A stretch of DNA of 64,000 nt. Origin: Actinomycetes bacterium (lineage in GTDB: Bacteria > Actinomycetota > Actinomycetes > Streptosporangiales > Streptosporangiaceae). This document shows positions 30,239 through 39,971 of the stretch, piece by piece. Location: the NCBI GenBank assembly GCA_025964575.1, contig JAOPYO010000017.1, positions 1 through 64,000 on the forward strand. Direction: 5' to 3'. The notes under the pieces were generated by a model that saw nothing but the letters and a program-made list of their open reading frames with translations, had not been told where the DNA came from and searched no databases. How positions within the stretch are numbered: position 1 is the stretch's first letter; the number at the start of each line of letters is the position of its first letter. The translations under genes and the position numbers were made by a program.

Positions 30239-31392
30239 GCAGATTTTTCGCGGCGCTCCCGTTTGTGGTCGGGCTGCTGTCGCGGCACCAGGGTCGGGTT
30301 GACGTTGTGGAGCACGGTGTCGCGGTTGACCACGACGCGGGCGACGTCGTTCCGGCTCGGTACCTCGTACATCACGTTGAGCAGGATCTCTTCGAGGATC
30401 GCTCGGGTCGCTCGGGCGCCGGTGCGGCGGAGCAGTGCCTGTTCGGCGATCGCGCCGATGGCGTCGTCGGTGAACTCCAGCTCGACGCCGTCGATCTCGA
30501 AGAGCTTTTGGTATTGCTTGATCAGCGCGTTGCGTGGCTCGGTGAGGATCCGCCTCAACGCCGTCCGGTCCAGCGGCTGGAAGGTCGACACGACGGGGAG
30601 CCGGCCGACGAACTCCGGGATCAGCCCGAACTTCAGCAGGTCCTCGGGCATGACCTCGGCAAAGGCGTCCTCCTTCTCCCGTTCCTGCTTGGTGCGGATC
30701 GCGGCGCCGAACCCGGCGCCCTTGCGGTTGGCCCGCTGCTCGATGATCCGTTCCAGGCCGGCGAACGCACCGCCGACGATGAACAGCACGTTGCTCGTGT
30801 CGATCTGGAGGAACTCCTGGTGCGGGTGCTTGCGGCCGCCCTGCGGCGGCACACTCGCGGTGGTGCCCTCCAGGATCTTCAGCAGCGCCTGCTGGACGCC
30901 CTCGCCGGAGACGTCTCGGGTGATCGAGGGGTTCTCGCTCTTGCGGGCGATCTTGTCGATCTCATCGATGTAGATAATGCCGGTCTCGGCCTTCGTGACA
31001 TCGTAGTCGGCGGCCTGGATCAGCTTCAGCAGGATGTTGGACTTGGCGAGCTCGACCGGCTCTTCCTTCGCGGCGTACTGCCCGTTCCCACCGGCTCCCG
31101 CCCGGATGCGTTTGTAGTGGTTGTAGACCGCCACCGAGAGCACCTTCTTGGCGTTCTCCTGCTCGACGACGTACTGCTCGAGGAACTCGTAGATCTCCCG
31201 CGGTTTCGGCAGTTCCTGCAGCCCGCCCTCGGCGGACTCGTTGAGCTCCTCCTCGATAAGCTCGTTACAGAGCTCGACGCACTCGTCACAGATATAGACA
31301 CCAGCCGGACCCGCGATGAGCTTACGAACCTGCTTCTGGCTCTTCCCGCAGAACGTGCACTTCAGCAGGTCGCCGTTACTGGTGCGTGCCAT
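30235..31392 (-). CDS. ClpX-family protein lacking Walker A and pore-1 loop
   Basis: Zinc-binding domain [31 protein letters not shown], Walker [38 protein letters not shown] retained; [19 protein letters not shown] shows loss of the GPTGSGKT...GYVGEDVE segment; SD TTGAGGAG before ATG. Confidence 0.93.
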   Translation of the reverse strand: MARTSNGDLLKCTFCGKSQKQVRKLIAGPAGVYICDECVELCNELIEEELNESAEGGLQELPKPREIYEFLEQYVVEQENAKKVLSVAVYNHYKRIRAGAGGNGQYAAKEEPVELAKSNILLKLIQAADYDVTKAETGIIYIDEIDKIARKSENPSITRDVSGEGVQQALLKILEGTTASVPPQGGRKHPHQEFLQIDTSNVLFIVGGAFAGLERIIEQRANRKGAGFGAAIRTKQEREKEDAFAEVMPEDLLKFGLIPEFVGRLPVVSTFQPLDRTALRRILTEPRNALIKQYQKLFEIDGVELEFTDDAIGAIAEQALLRRTGARATRAILEEILLNVMYEVPSRNDVARVVVNRDTVLHNVNPTLVPRQQPDHKRERREKSA

Positions 31393-31456
31393 TCGGAAAC
31401 GTCTCCTCAACGGTTGTGCGGGCCGGAGCGCGGGAGGACCAGGTCAGGCCTGGGGG

Positions 31457-32668
31457 TCAGAGGATCACGGGCAGTGACGCCAGACGCCAGGTGCCCGGGT
31501 CGGGGACGCGCACTTCTTCCGGGGCGACGGCCAGCGCCAGGTCGGGAAAGCGGTGCAGCAGTGCGGTGAGCGCGACCTCGGTCTGTACGCGGGCCAGCGA
31601 CGCCCCGAGACAGAAGTGTGGCCCGTGGGCGAAGCCCAGGTGGCCCGAAGGTCCTGCGGCTCGGCTGATGTCGAGCCGGTCGGGGTCGGCGAACGCGCGC
31701 GGGTCGCGGTTGGCGGCGGCGATCGCGGCGGTGACGGGCTCGCCCGTGCGCACCAGCGCGCCGCAGAGCTCGACGTCCTCCCGCGCGTAGCGGGGTATCG
31801 ACAGCAGTGTCGGACCGCACCAGCGCATCAGCTCCTCGACGGCGCGCGGCATGAGCCCGGGATCCTCGCGCAACGCGGCGAGCTGTCCGGGGTGGGAGAG
31901 CAGGGCCGCCACGGCGTTGGCGATCAGGTTCGTGGGCGTCTGTCCCGCGAGGACCAGGTGCCAGACCAGCGTGACCGCCTCGGTGTCGCTGAGCCGATCC
32001 CCGTCCTCGGCCTGCACGCGGATGAGGTCCGAGACCAGGTCGTCACCGGGTTCGTCATGTCGGCGTGCTATCGCCGCCTTGGCGCCTTCCATGATGCCCG
32101 GTATGGCCTCGGCGAACCCCTGGCCCGAGCCTGCCGCGATGGTGGCACCGTACTCGCGCCACCGCGGGCGGTCGGGCTCGGGAATGCCGACCAGCTCGCA
32201 GATCACCTCGATCGGCAACGGCCGCGCGAAGTGCCGCAGCAGGTCCACCGAGCCGCGCTCGGCGTGGCCCGGCAGGTTGTCGAGCAGGTTCTCGACGATC
32301 GGCTCGTTCCGCGGCCGGAACTCGGCGGCGCGGCGCGCGGTGAACGCGGGTGCCACCAGCCTGCGCAGCCGCGCGTGCTCCGGCCCCTCCATTTCGGTCA
32401 TGGTCCGCATGTAAGGCAGACAGTCTTCGGGTACGTCCGGTCGGATGAAGCTGCCGGCGTTGATCTCGAACCGCGGGTCGCCCAGCATCGCCCTGGCGCT
32501 CTCGTGCCGGGTGAGGGCCCACATCGGGCCGAGACCGGGGATCAGGAGCCGCGCCAGCGGCGAGCGCTCTCGGGCGTGCCCGTAAGCGGCAAAGGGGTCG
32601 CGTAGCACCTCGGTGTCGGTGAGGTCGATCTCGGGGACGCCGCTCACATCGAGGCTGGTGCCGGTCAT
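31457..32668 (-). CDS. Cytochrome P450
   Basis: LAGQTPTNLI I-helix, EELMRW ExxR, LGFAHGPHFCLGASLARVQ heme loop. Confidence 0.95.
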   Translation of the reverse strand: MTGTSLDVSGVPEIDLTDTEVLRDPFAAYGHARERSPLARLLIPGLGPMWALTRHESARAMLGDPRFEINAGSFIRPDVPEDCLPYMRTMTEMEGPEHARLRRLVAPAFTARRAAEFRPRNEPIVENLLDNLPGHAERGSVDLLRHFARPLPIEVICELVGIPEPDRPRWREYGATIAAGSGQGFAEAIPGIMEGAKAAIARRHDEPGDDLVSDLIRVQAEDGDRLSDTEAVTLVWHLVLAGQTPTNLIANAVAALLSHPGQLAALREDPGLMPRAVEELMRWCGPTLLSIPRYAREDVELCGALVRTGEPVTAAIAAANRDPRAFADPDRLDISRAAGPSGHLGFAHGPHFCLGASLARVQTEVALTALLHRFPDLALAVAPEEVRVPDPGTWRLASLPVIL

Positions 32669-32772
32669 GAATTCTCCCGAATTTCGGATGTTCTAATCAT
32701 ATGATCTCATCATCTGGATGGTCACGGTATCTTGGATCGCGGCGCGCGGCAATCGCTGGGACGAGGAGGACG

Positions 32773-33879
32773 ATGGGCCGGCTCACCAGGACAGAAATGC
32801 AAGGGCTCAACCGCGCCAAGGTGCTGGCCGCTGCCAGGGACGAGTTCGCCGAGCGCGGCTTCCGCGACGCCAAGATCGACAGCATCGCCGAGCGCGCCGG
32901 GCTCACCCGCGGCGGGGTCTATTCCAACTTCCCCGGCAAACGGGCCCTCTACTTCGCCGTCCTGGCCGACCTCGCCGAGCGTGCACCCGAGCCGCCACAC
33001 CCGGAGCCGGACCGCACCGCTCGCGAGGCTCTCGGTGCGCTCGCCCGCGCCTGGGTCGCCCGGCTCCCCCTCGCCACGGATGAGCAGCACGGCGCGGCTC
33101 GGCTCAGTATGGATCTGATGCCCGAAATCATCGCCGAGGAGCGAACCCGCCAGCCGTTCGCGCAGCTGATGAAGCTGGACGCGATCCTGCTCGGACTGGC
33201 CCTGGAGCGGTTGCGGCCGTCCGGTACCCCGCCCGGCCGCCGGGTGCGCGTCGCGGAGGCTGTCCTCACGACCCTGCATGGCGCGAGCCAGATGGCCGCC
33301 GCCGCGCCCGGCTTCATCGAACCCTTCGACGTCATCAGCGTCTGCGAGCACCTGGCGGGTCTCGATCTGGGCGACGGGTGGGCGCCCCCGCACGTGCCAT
33401 GGATCCCGCAGGCGCGGCCCGCCGACGAGCCGTGGTCCCCTCCGCGCGCGGTGGACGCGGTGCGCGGCGAGCCCGCGCGGCTCACCGGCGACGGCGTGGT
33501 GGCGATTCTCGGGCTGCACCGGCTCGAAGCCGTCGAGGAGGCGGTGCGGGCCGCACCGCCCGGGACCCAGGTCACCGCCGTCCTGGTCACCGGCGACCCC
33601 GATGAGCTGGGACCGCTGGCGCGACTGGCCGTCGCCGACCTCTGCGGCTGCCTATGGCAGGCATTCCCGCCGTCGGCATGGCCGCGCCTGCAGCTGGTGT
33701 TCGACGACTCGGGCGCCCTCGCCGCGGCGGCCGGCGTGCCCGCCGTCAGCGACGCGACCGAGGTCGCCATCCGCATCGAGGCGGGCCGGATCGTCGCCCG
33801 AGCCGACGGCCGCGGCGCGTGCCACGCGGCCGCGTCCGCCGGTCAGCCCCAGACCTCGCCGGAGGGACACCGCAGGTAA
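32773..33879 (+). CDS. TetR-family regulator with about 150-aa C-terminal extension
   Basis: VLAAARDEFAERGFRDAKIDSIAERAGLTRGGVYSNFPGKRALYFAV HTH; C-terminus VAILGLHRLEAVEEAV...LQLVFDDSGALAAAAGVPAVSDATEVAIRIEAGRIVARADG. Confidence 0.9.
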   Translation: MGRLTRTEMQGLNRAKVLAAARDEFAERGFRDAKIDSIAERAGLTRGGVYSNFPGKRALYFAVLADLAERAPEPPHPEPDRTAREALGALARAWVARLPLATDEQHGAARLSMDLMPEIIAEERTRQPFAQLMKLDAILLGLALERLRPSGTPPGRRVRVAEAVLTTLHGASQMAAAAPGFIEPFDVISVCEHLAGLDLGDGWAPPHVPWIPQARPADEPWSPPRAVDAVRGEPARLTGDGVVAILGLHRLEAVEEAVRAAPPGTQVTAVLVTGDPDELGPLARLAVADLCGCLWQAFPPSAWPRLQLVFDDSGALAAAAGVPAVSDATEVAIRIEAGRIVARADGRGACHAAASAGQPQTSPEGHRR

Positions 33880-34006
33880 GCCGACGAGCTACGCACGGTC
33901 GCCCTCATCCCAGCCGACGGCGAACTCGGAGACCGAGTCCCTGTGAGGTAGGCGCGGCCGCCACGGACGCGATGCGGATTCCTGGGTACACAGGTCCATC
34001 CAGTCG

Positions 34007-35206
34007 TCACGAATTCCCTGACGAACTGCCAACTCTTTCTGCTACGAGAGGCATGAGTTCGACCGTCACCGGCGAGTGGACGTTGACCTTTGATGTCAGG
34101 TAGGCGCGCCTGGTCATGTACGCCAGAAAGGCCAGTCCGGCTACCAGGTAGCAGTTGGCGATGAGTGTCAGCCACCCGTGAAATCCGTACTCGCGTGGTC
34201 CACCGGAACGAGGTGTCCACCACATCGGCGCCATGATGAAGAGCAGGTACCCGCACAGCGCGGCGATCCGGCTGCCGGTCCCGCCCCGCGCGAGCACGAC
34301 AAGGGCCGGCATGATCCACACCCAGTGATGCGTCCAGGAGATCGGTGAGACCAATAGGCCGGTTGCGCCGGTCACTGCCGCCGCGCCCAGCCAGTCGTTG
34401 TGTCTGCCCAACACGGCTGCCACCGTCAGCCCTGCGACCCCGATCGTGAGCGGCACCAGGAGATACCAGGCACCGACGTGATCCACTCCTCCGAAGATCC
34501 GGAGGACCGCGCCGTAGGGGGATTGGTTGCTGATATAGGGGGCGCCGACACGTTTGGTGTCGTAGAAGACGTGCAGCCAATAGAGCCGGGAGGCGCCCGG
34601 CGCGATGAGATACGCGATAAGTCCGCAGAGGACGAAGGTTCCGGCTGCCGTCACAGCTGCCCTGGTTCGCCTCGTGAGCAGAAATAGAATGATGAAGATG
34701 GCCGGGGTCAACTTGATCGCAGCCGCTATGCCGACGCCGATCCCCGCATGACGACCGCGAGAGACACGCCGGACGTCGATGAGTATGAGGGCAAGAAGAA
34801 ACAGATTGATCTGACCCAGGAACAGCGAATGCCACATGGGTTCCAGCAGCAAGCCCGTGACCACGACGGCGGCGACCGCGGTCCTCGAAGCACGGTAGCC
34901 GGCCAGCTTCAAGGTGGTCACGCATGCCGACGCGAACGCCACGACCGATGCCAGCTCCCACATCACTCGAGCGATGACGATCGGTATCGCGGCTATGGGG
35001 TTGAACAAGGCGGCCGCAAAAGGCGTGTAGGTGAACCAATGAGCAGCGAGCTGGGCTAGGTAGAGATGCGTGTCCCGTGTTACGGCACGCCCACCCAATG
35101 TGTAGATGTAGAAGTCCAACGCGTTATACGTGGCGGCGAACCACACGATCAACGCGACTTCGACTGCCAGCGCACCGTATATGGCGGGCGCAACCCAACG
35201 TCTCAC
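34007..35206 (-). CDS. GT87/DUF2029-family polytopic mannosyltransferase-like protein
   Basis: FTYTPFAAALFNPIA, LFLGQINLFLLALILIDV, AAAIKLTPAIFIILFLLTRR, SWTHHWVWIMPALV. Confidence 0.85.
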   Translation of the reverse strand: MRRWVAPAIYGALAVEVALIVWFAATYNALDFYIYTLGGRAVTRDTHLYLAQLAAHWFTYTPFAAALFNPIAAIPIVIARVMWELASVVAFASACVTTLKLAGYRASRTAVAAVVVTGLLLEPMWHSLFLGQINLFLLALILIDVRRVSRGRHAGIGVGIAAAIKLTPAIFIILFLLTRRTRAAVTAAGTFVLCGLIAYLIAPGASRLYWLHVFYDTKRVGAPYISNQSPYGAVLRIFGGVDHVGAWYLLVPLTIGVAGLTVAAVLGRHNDWLGAAAVTGATGLLVSPISWTHHWVWIMPALVVLARGGTGSRIAALCGYLLFIMAPMWWTPRSGGPREYGFHGWLTLIANCYLVAGLAFLAYMTRRAYLTSKVNVHSPVTVELMPLVAERVGSSSGNS

Positions 35207-35371
35207 AACACCGCTCCGTCGATTAAGGCTCCGGTAGAGCGATCAACGGTGTCGTGGGCCCCGCCCGCACGGCATCGGGCCGTCGGCCACATTCGCGGAG
35301 GCGTCTGTAGCCCGGGGGCTTACGCCAACGGGCCAATGCCCTGGCGGGGATAGGGCGGTTACGATCGGCGC

Positions 35372-36550
35372 ATGTCCGTCACGCCACGTCCCCCGCTGCT
35401 CAAGCGCGTGCCACCGGGCGTATGGATGGCCTTCATCTGGTGTGGGTTCATCGCGTACACATTCGTCCGGCCGCAGAATGGGCCGCGACCCATCCCTGTA
35501 GCCGGGGTTCCTTCCGACCCGTTGTCGGAGCTCCTGGTCATGGCCGTCGTCCTGGTGCTGCCCGCCGCTCTGCTGCACCGCAGACCGCTGCCGGCCCTCG
35601 CCCTGTTGCTCGCCGGTTCACTCGCCGAGACGCTGGCGCTGCATTCGCGGCAGACCGCGCTCCTGCAGATTCTGGCGGTCGACATCGCCGTCTACTTCAT
35701 CGCGGCCACCCGTCCGCGCCGGATCTCGATCGCCGCCGCCGTCATGACGTTCGGCGTGCTGGTCGGCTACTTCGCCTCGCGGGTGGTGCCCGGGTTCGGC
35801 ACCTCAACGCAGTTGGCCGTCGCGTCGACGGTCGTCATCGCCTGGCTGATCGGCAATTCGATGCGCCAGAGCCACGTCTACGCCGAGACGCTGCGTGCCC
35901 AGGCCACGGTCCAGGCGGTCACGGCCGAACGGCTGCGGATCGCCCGCGAGTTGCACGACATGGTCGCCCACAGCATCGGCATCATCGCCATCCAGGCCGG
36001 CATGGGCAGCCGGGTCATCGACACCCAGCCGGCCGAGGCCCGCAACGCCCTTGGCGCCATCGAGGCCACCAGCCGGGAGACGCTGTCGGGGCTCCGGCGG
36101 ATGCTCGGCGCGCTCCGCCGGGCCGAACCGGGATCTGAATCAGATGCGGCACCGCTGGACCCGTCACCGGGCCTGGCGGACCTCGACCGGCTGGCCGCGA
36201 CGACGGCGGACGCCGGTGTCCGCGTCGACGTGCAGTGGCGGGGGCAGCGGCGTCCGCTTCCCGCCGACATCGACCTGTCCGCCTTCCGCATCATCCAGGA
36301 GGCGGTCACCAACGTGGTGCGCCACGCGGGCACCGGCCACTGCCGGGTGACTGTCGACCATCAGGACGAGGAGCTGTCCATCGAGGTCGTCGACGACGGG
36401 CGCGGCTGCACCATCGCGGGCACCGGTTATGGCGTCGTCGGAATGCGCGAGCGGGTCGGCCTGCTGCACGGTGACCTCTCCGTCGGGCCCCGCCCCGAAG
36501 GCGGCTTCCGGGTGGCGGCCCGGCTGCCGGTGCCCGCCGGGGCCCGATGA
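35372..36550 (+). CDS. Sensor histidine kinase (HisKA_3)
   Basis: RIARELHDMVAHSIGIIAIQAG; IIQEAVTNVVRHAG; GYGVVGMRERV. Confidence 0.93.
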   Translation: MSVTPRPPLLKRVPPGVWMAFIWCGFIAYTFVRPQNGPRPIPVAGVPSDPLSELLVMAVVLVLPAALLHRRPLPALALLLAGSLAETLALHSRQTALLQILAVDIAVYFIAATRPRRISIAAAVMTFGVLVGYFASRVVPGFGTSTQLAVASTVVIAWLIGNSMRQSHVYAETLRAQATVQAVTAERLRIARELHDMVAHSIGIIAIQAGMGSRVIDTQPAEARNALGAIEATSRETLSGLRRMLGALRRAEPGSESDAAPLDPSPGLADLDRLAATTADAGVRVDVQWRGQRRPLPADIDLSAFRIIQEAVTNVVRHAGTGHCRVTVDHQDEELSIEVVDDGRGCTIAGTGYGVVGMRERVGLLHGDLSVGPRPEGGFRVAARLPVPAGAR

Positions 36551-37203
36551 CGGTCCGCGTCGTGCTCGCCGACGACCAACCCCTGATCCGCGCCGGCCTG
36601 CGCGTACTCATCGCCGACACCCCCGACCTCGACATCGTGGGAGAGGCCGGAACCGGCGCTCAGGCGGTCCAGCTGGTCAGGGACATCCAACCCGACGTGG
36701 TGGTGATGGACATCCGCATGCCTGGAATGGACGGCATCGAAGCCACCCGGATCATCACCGCGGGTTCCGAGACGGCACGTGTCCTCGTCCTCACCACGTT
36801 CGACGATGACGACTACGTCTACGCCGCGCTCCGCGCCGGTGCGAGCGGATTCCTCGTCAAGGACATGGCGCTGGAGGACATCCTCGCCGGGATCCGCGTG
36901 GTCGCCGCCGGCGACGCCCTGATCGCGCCGAGCGTCACCCGCCGCCTGATCCAGGAGTTCGTCGGCCGACCCGAGCCCGCCCCCGAGCGACGGGCGGCCA
37001 ATGGCATCACCGAGCGGGAACGCGAGGTATTGACCCTCGTCGGGCGCGGCATGTCCAACAGCGAGATCGCCGCCCACCTGCACATCAGCGTGGCCACCGC
37101 CAAAGCTCACGTGGCGCGGCTGTTCACCAAACTCAACGCCCGCGACCGGATCCAGCTCGTCATCATCGCCTACGAGACGGGCCTGGTATCACCACCTCGG
37201 TGA
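36547..37203 (+). CDS. LuxR/NarL-family response regulator
   Basis: VVLADDQPLIRAGLRVLI, DVVVMDIRMPGMDGIEATR, ITEREREVLTLVGRGMSNSEIAAHLHISVATAKAHV; overlaps kinase stop. Confidence 0.95.
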   Translation: MTVRVVLADDQPLIRAGLRVLIADTPDLDIVGEAGTGAQAVQLVRDIQPDVVVMDIRMPGMDGIEATRIITAGSETARVLVLTTFDDDDYVYAALRAGASGFLVKDMALEDILAGIRVVAAGDALIAPSVTRRLIQEFVGRPEPAPERRAANGITEREREVLTLVGRGMSNSEIAAHLHISVATAKAHVARLFTKLNARDRIQLVIIAYETGLVSPPR

Positions 37204-37541
37204 TCAGCGCACCGCCACCACCTCCCAACGACTGCTGCCGCGATCACGACGGGCACATGGCGGCCGGCGTCAGCGCAGCCACCAAGCGGCGACCCGCCAG
37301 CAGCCGTCAGCGCGAAACGCCGGTGAGACACGCACTGATCGCCCACGGTGTGTGACCACGTCGGTTGCCCGCGGGCGGCAGGACATGAGGGGACCCTTCT
37401 GCCATGCGTGATGTGGCATGTGATGCAGCTCATAACGGCTTTGCGAAATATCCGGGGATGGAGTCCCCGTTTACAGGTAGGTCTCCGAAACGGGGAGTCA
37501 TTCGCCGATTTGCACGACAGACGACAGAAGGGAGCGCCGCC

Positions 37542-38195
37542 GTGGGCACCGTGAGCACGACCGCCGAGCGGAGCCGCGTTCCCCGGCTGCGGGCGGATGC
37601 GTCACGCAACCGGGAGCGGATCGTGGACGCCGCACGTGAGGAGTTCGTGGAGTACGGCGCCGAGGTGACCCTCGACGAGATCGCGCGGCGGGCCGGGGTG
37701 GGTAACGCCACCATCTACCGGCACTTCGCCGACCGCTCAGAGCTGATCCGCCAGGTGACCCTGGAGGTCATGAACCGGATCGTGGAGCTGGCCGAATCGG
37801 CGCTCGCCGAGGCACCGGACGCGTTCGAGGCGCTGCAGCGCTTCGTGCACGGCGCGGCCGGCGAACGGATCGGGGCCCTCTGTCCGATTCTGTCCGACGA
37901 TTACGAACTGATCGCCGCCGAGCTCGCCGAAAAACGCGTTCGCCTCGAACGGGCTTTGGAGGACATCATGGACCAGGCGCGCAGTTCGGGCCTGCTCCGC
38001 CCTGACGTGACCGGCGGTGACATCATGATCGCACTGCCGCTTCTCACCCGGCCGCTGCCGGGTACCGCGTGCCTGAATCTCGACAGGTTCGTAGACCGTC
38101 ATCTGCAGCTTTTCCTCGACGGCCTGCGTGCTCCGGCGCGGTCTACCCTGCCCGGAACCGCCGCGACGTTCGAGGACCTCCAACGGCACCACTGA
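37542..38195 (+). CDS. TetR-family regulator
   Basis: RERIVDAAREEFVEYGAEVTLDEIARRAGVGNATIYRHFADRSELI. Confidence 0.92.
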   Translation: MGTVSTTAERSRVPRLRADASRNRERIVDAAREEFVEYGAEVTLDEIARRAGVGNATIYRHFADRSELIRQVTLEVMNRIVELAESALAEAPDAFEALQRFVHGAAGERIGALCPILSDDYELIAAELAEKRVRLERALEDIMDQARSSGLLRPDVTGGDIMIALPLLTRPLPGTACLNLDRFVDRHLQLFLDGLRAPARSTLPGTAATFEDLQRHH

Positions 38196-38310
38196 CCACG
38201 ACCACGCCGACCGCCTGAGTCCCCGTACTCCCAAGCGCTACATCACTACTTACCTTTTTCGTGCCGAATTCACCGAATTCGCTTCCTCCGCACCGTTAGT
38301 GAGTTAACCC

Positions 38311-39831
38311 ATGCCTGAAACGGCCCAGGTCCAACTGGACCCCCGCCGCTGGAAAGCCCTCGCATTCATCGCCATAGCCCAGTTGATGGTCGTGCTCGAC
38401 GCGACGATCGTGAACATCGCGCTGCCCTCTGCCCAGACGGACCTTGGTATCTCCGACGCCAACCGCCAGAGGGTGATCACCGCCTACGCCCTGGCATTCG
38501 GCGGACTGCTGCTCTTCGGCGGCCGGATCGCGGACCTGTGGGGCCGCAAGCGTGCCTTCACACTCGGTTTGATCGGCTTTGCCGGAGCCTCCGCGCTCGG
38601 CGGCGCCGCGGCGAACGAGGCGATGCTGCTCGGCGCCCGCGCGCTCCAGGGCGCGTTCGGCGCGCTGCTGGCGCCCGCCGCACTGTCGCTGCTCGCAGTG
38701 ATGTTCACCGAGGCCAGAGAGCGCGCCAAGGCGTTCGGCATCTACGGCGCCATCGCCGGCGGTGGTGGCGCCGTCGGCCTGATCCTCGGCGGCTTCCTGA
38801 CCGAATACCTCGACTGGCGCTGGACGTTCTTTGTCAACATCCCCTTCGCCGTCATCGCCGCCGCCGGCGCCTTCCTCGTCATCCGCGAGCCCGTCGGCAG
38901 CCGCAACAGCAACGGCCTCGATATCCCTGGCATCGTCCTGGCAACCCTTGGCCTGGTCTCTCTGGTCTACGGCTTCACCCGCGCCGAGTCCGACGGCTGG
39001 ACCGCGAACGCGACCATCGGCCTGTTCGTCGCGGCCGTCGTGCTGCTCGTCGCGTTCGCGCTGGTCGAGAGCAAGGTACGGGCGCCGCTGCTGCCGCTGC
39101 GCGTGGTGGCCGACCGGAACCGTGGTGGCGTGTACCTCTCGCTGGGCCTGGCCGTCATCGCGATGTTCGGCCTGTTCCTCTTCCTGACCTACTACCTGCA
39201 GATCGTCAAGGGTTACTCCCCGGTGCAGACGGGCTTCGCCTTCCTGCCGATGGTCGCGGGCATGATCACCGGCTCGACGCAGATCGGCGCCCGCCTCATG
39301 ACCCGTGTCTCACCGCGGCTGCTCATGGCACCGGGCTTCCTGCTCGCCGCGGTCGGCATGCTGATCCTGACCCAGATGCAGACCGACAGCTCGTACGTCG
39401 GCCTGGTGCTGCCCGCGCAGCTCCTGCTCGGCCTCGGCATGGGCACGGCCTTCATGCCGGCCATGAGCCTGGCCACGTACGGCGTCGAGCCGCGCGACGC
39501 AGGAGTGGCCTCCGCGATGGTCAACACCTCGCAGCAGGTCGGTGGCGCCATCGGCACCGCCCTGCTCAACACCATCGCCGCCAGCGCCGTCACCAGCTGG
39601 ATCACCTCGCACGCCGCCGAGGCGCCCGCCCTCGGCAAGGTCGCCTTCGCCAACCAGGCGGCGGTGCACGGCTACGCCACCGCGATCTGGTGGGCGGTCG
39701 GCATCCTGGTGCTGTCCGCACTCATCGTGATCGCCCTCGTCAACACCGGCCACCAGGGCGGCAACCCGGTCATCGTGTCCGGCGAGGAGGGAGAGCAGGA
39801 CGCGTCGGCGATCCCGGCGCTCGCGCACTGA
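38311..39831 (+). CDS. MFS transporter, DHA2 (EmrB/QacA) family
   Basis: LMVVLDATIVNIALPSAQTDL, GGRIADLWGRKRAF; 14 TM-like segments. Confidence 0.93.
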   Translation: MPETAQVQLDPRRWKALAFIAIAQLMVVLDATIVNIALPSAQTDLGISDANRQRVITAYALAFGGLLLFGGRIADLWGRKRAFTLGLIGFAGASALGGAAANEAMLLGARALQGAFGALLAPAALSLLAVMFTEARERAKAFGIYGAIAGGGGAVGLILGGFLTEYLDWRWTFFVNIPFAVIAAAGAFLVIREPVGSRNSNGLDIPGIVLATLGLVSLVYGFTRAESDGWTANATIGLFVAAVVLLVAFALVESKVRAPLLPLRVVADRNRGGVYLSLGLAVIAMFGLFLFLTYYLQIVKGYSPVQTGFAFLPMVAGMITGSTQIGARLMTRVSPRLLMAPGFLLAAVGMLILTQMQTDSSYVGLVLPAQLLLGLGMGTAFMPAMSLATYGVEPRDAGVASAMVNTSQQVGGAIGTALLNTIAASAVTSWITSHAAEAPALGKVAFANQAAVHGYATAIWWAVGILVLSALIVIALVNTGHQGGNPVIVSGEEGEQDASAIPALAH

Positions 39832-39860
39832 CCCGGTTTCGTACGACTCGATAGGCACAC

Positions 39861-39892
39861 ATGAGGGGCCCGGCTCGAGCCGGGCCCCTCAT
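39861..39892. terminator. Perfect 32-bp palindromic terminator
   Basis: ATGAGGGGCCCGGCTCGAGCCGGGCCCCTCAT. Confidence 0.8.
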
Positions 39893-39934
39893 GCTGTTCG
39901 AACGCGGTGGCTTGGCCAACGTGGTGGAACTGCC

Positions 39935-39969
39935 AACGGAGCTCCCGCCGAATCGGCGGGAGCTCCGTT
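39935..39969. terminator. 17-bp stem hairpin adjacent to the stop of the GH32 remnant
   Basis: AACGGAGCTCCCGCCGA-a-TCGGCGGGAGCTCCGTT. Confidence 0.8.
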
Positions 39970-39971
39970 GC

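Noticed and set aside
30160-31569. 469-aa plus-strand ORF
   Set aside because: Reverse-frame shadow of the clpX-like gene.
31457-32668. P450 I-helix AGQTPTN as an inactive variant
   Set aside because: The usual acid/alcohol pair is altered, but similar sequences occur in functional actinomycete P450s; not enough to claim inactivity.
38538-39854. 438-aa overlapping plus ORF
   Set aside because: Arg/Ala/Pro-rich alternate frame within the MFS gene.
39861-39969. Two adjacent long inverted repeats, considered as mobile-element ends
   Set aside because: No transposase or target duplication; placement between convergent genes fits bidirectional terminators.
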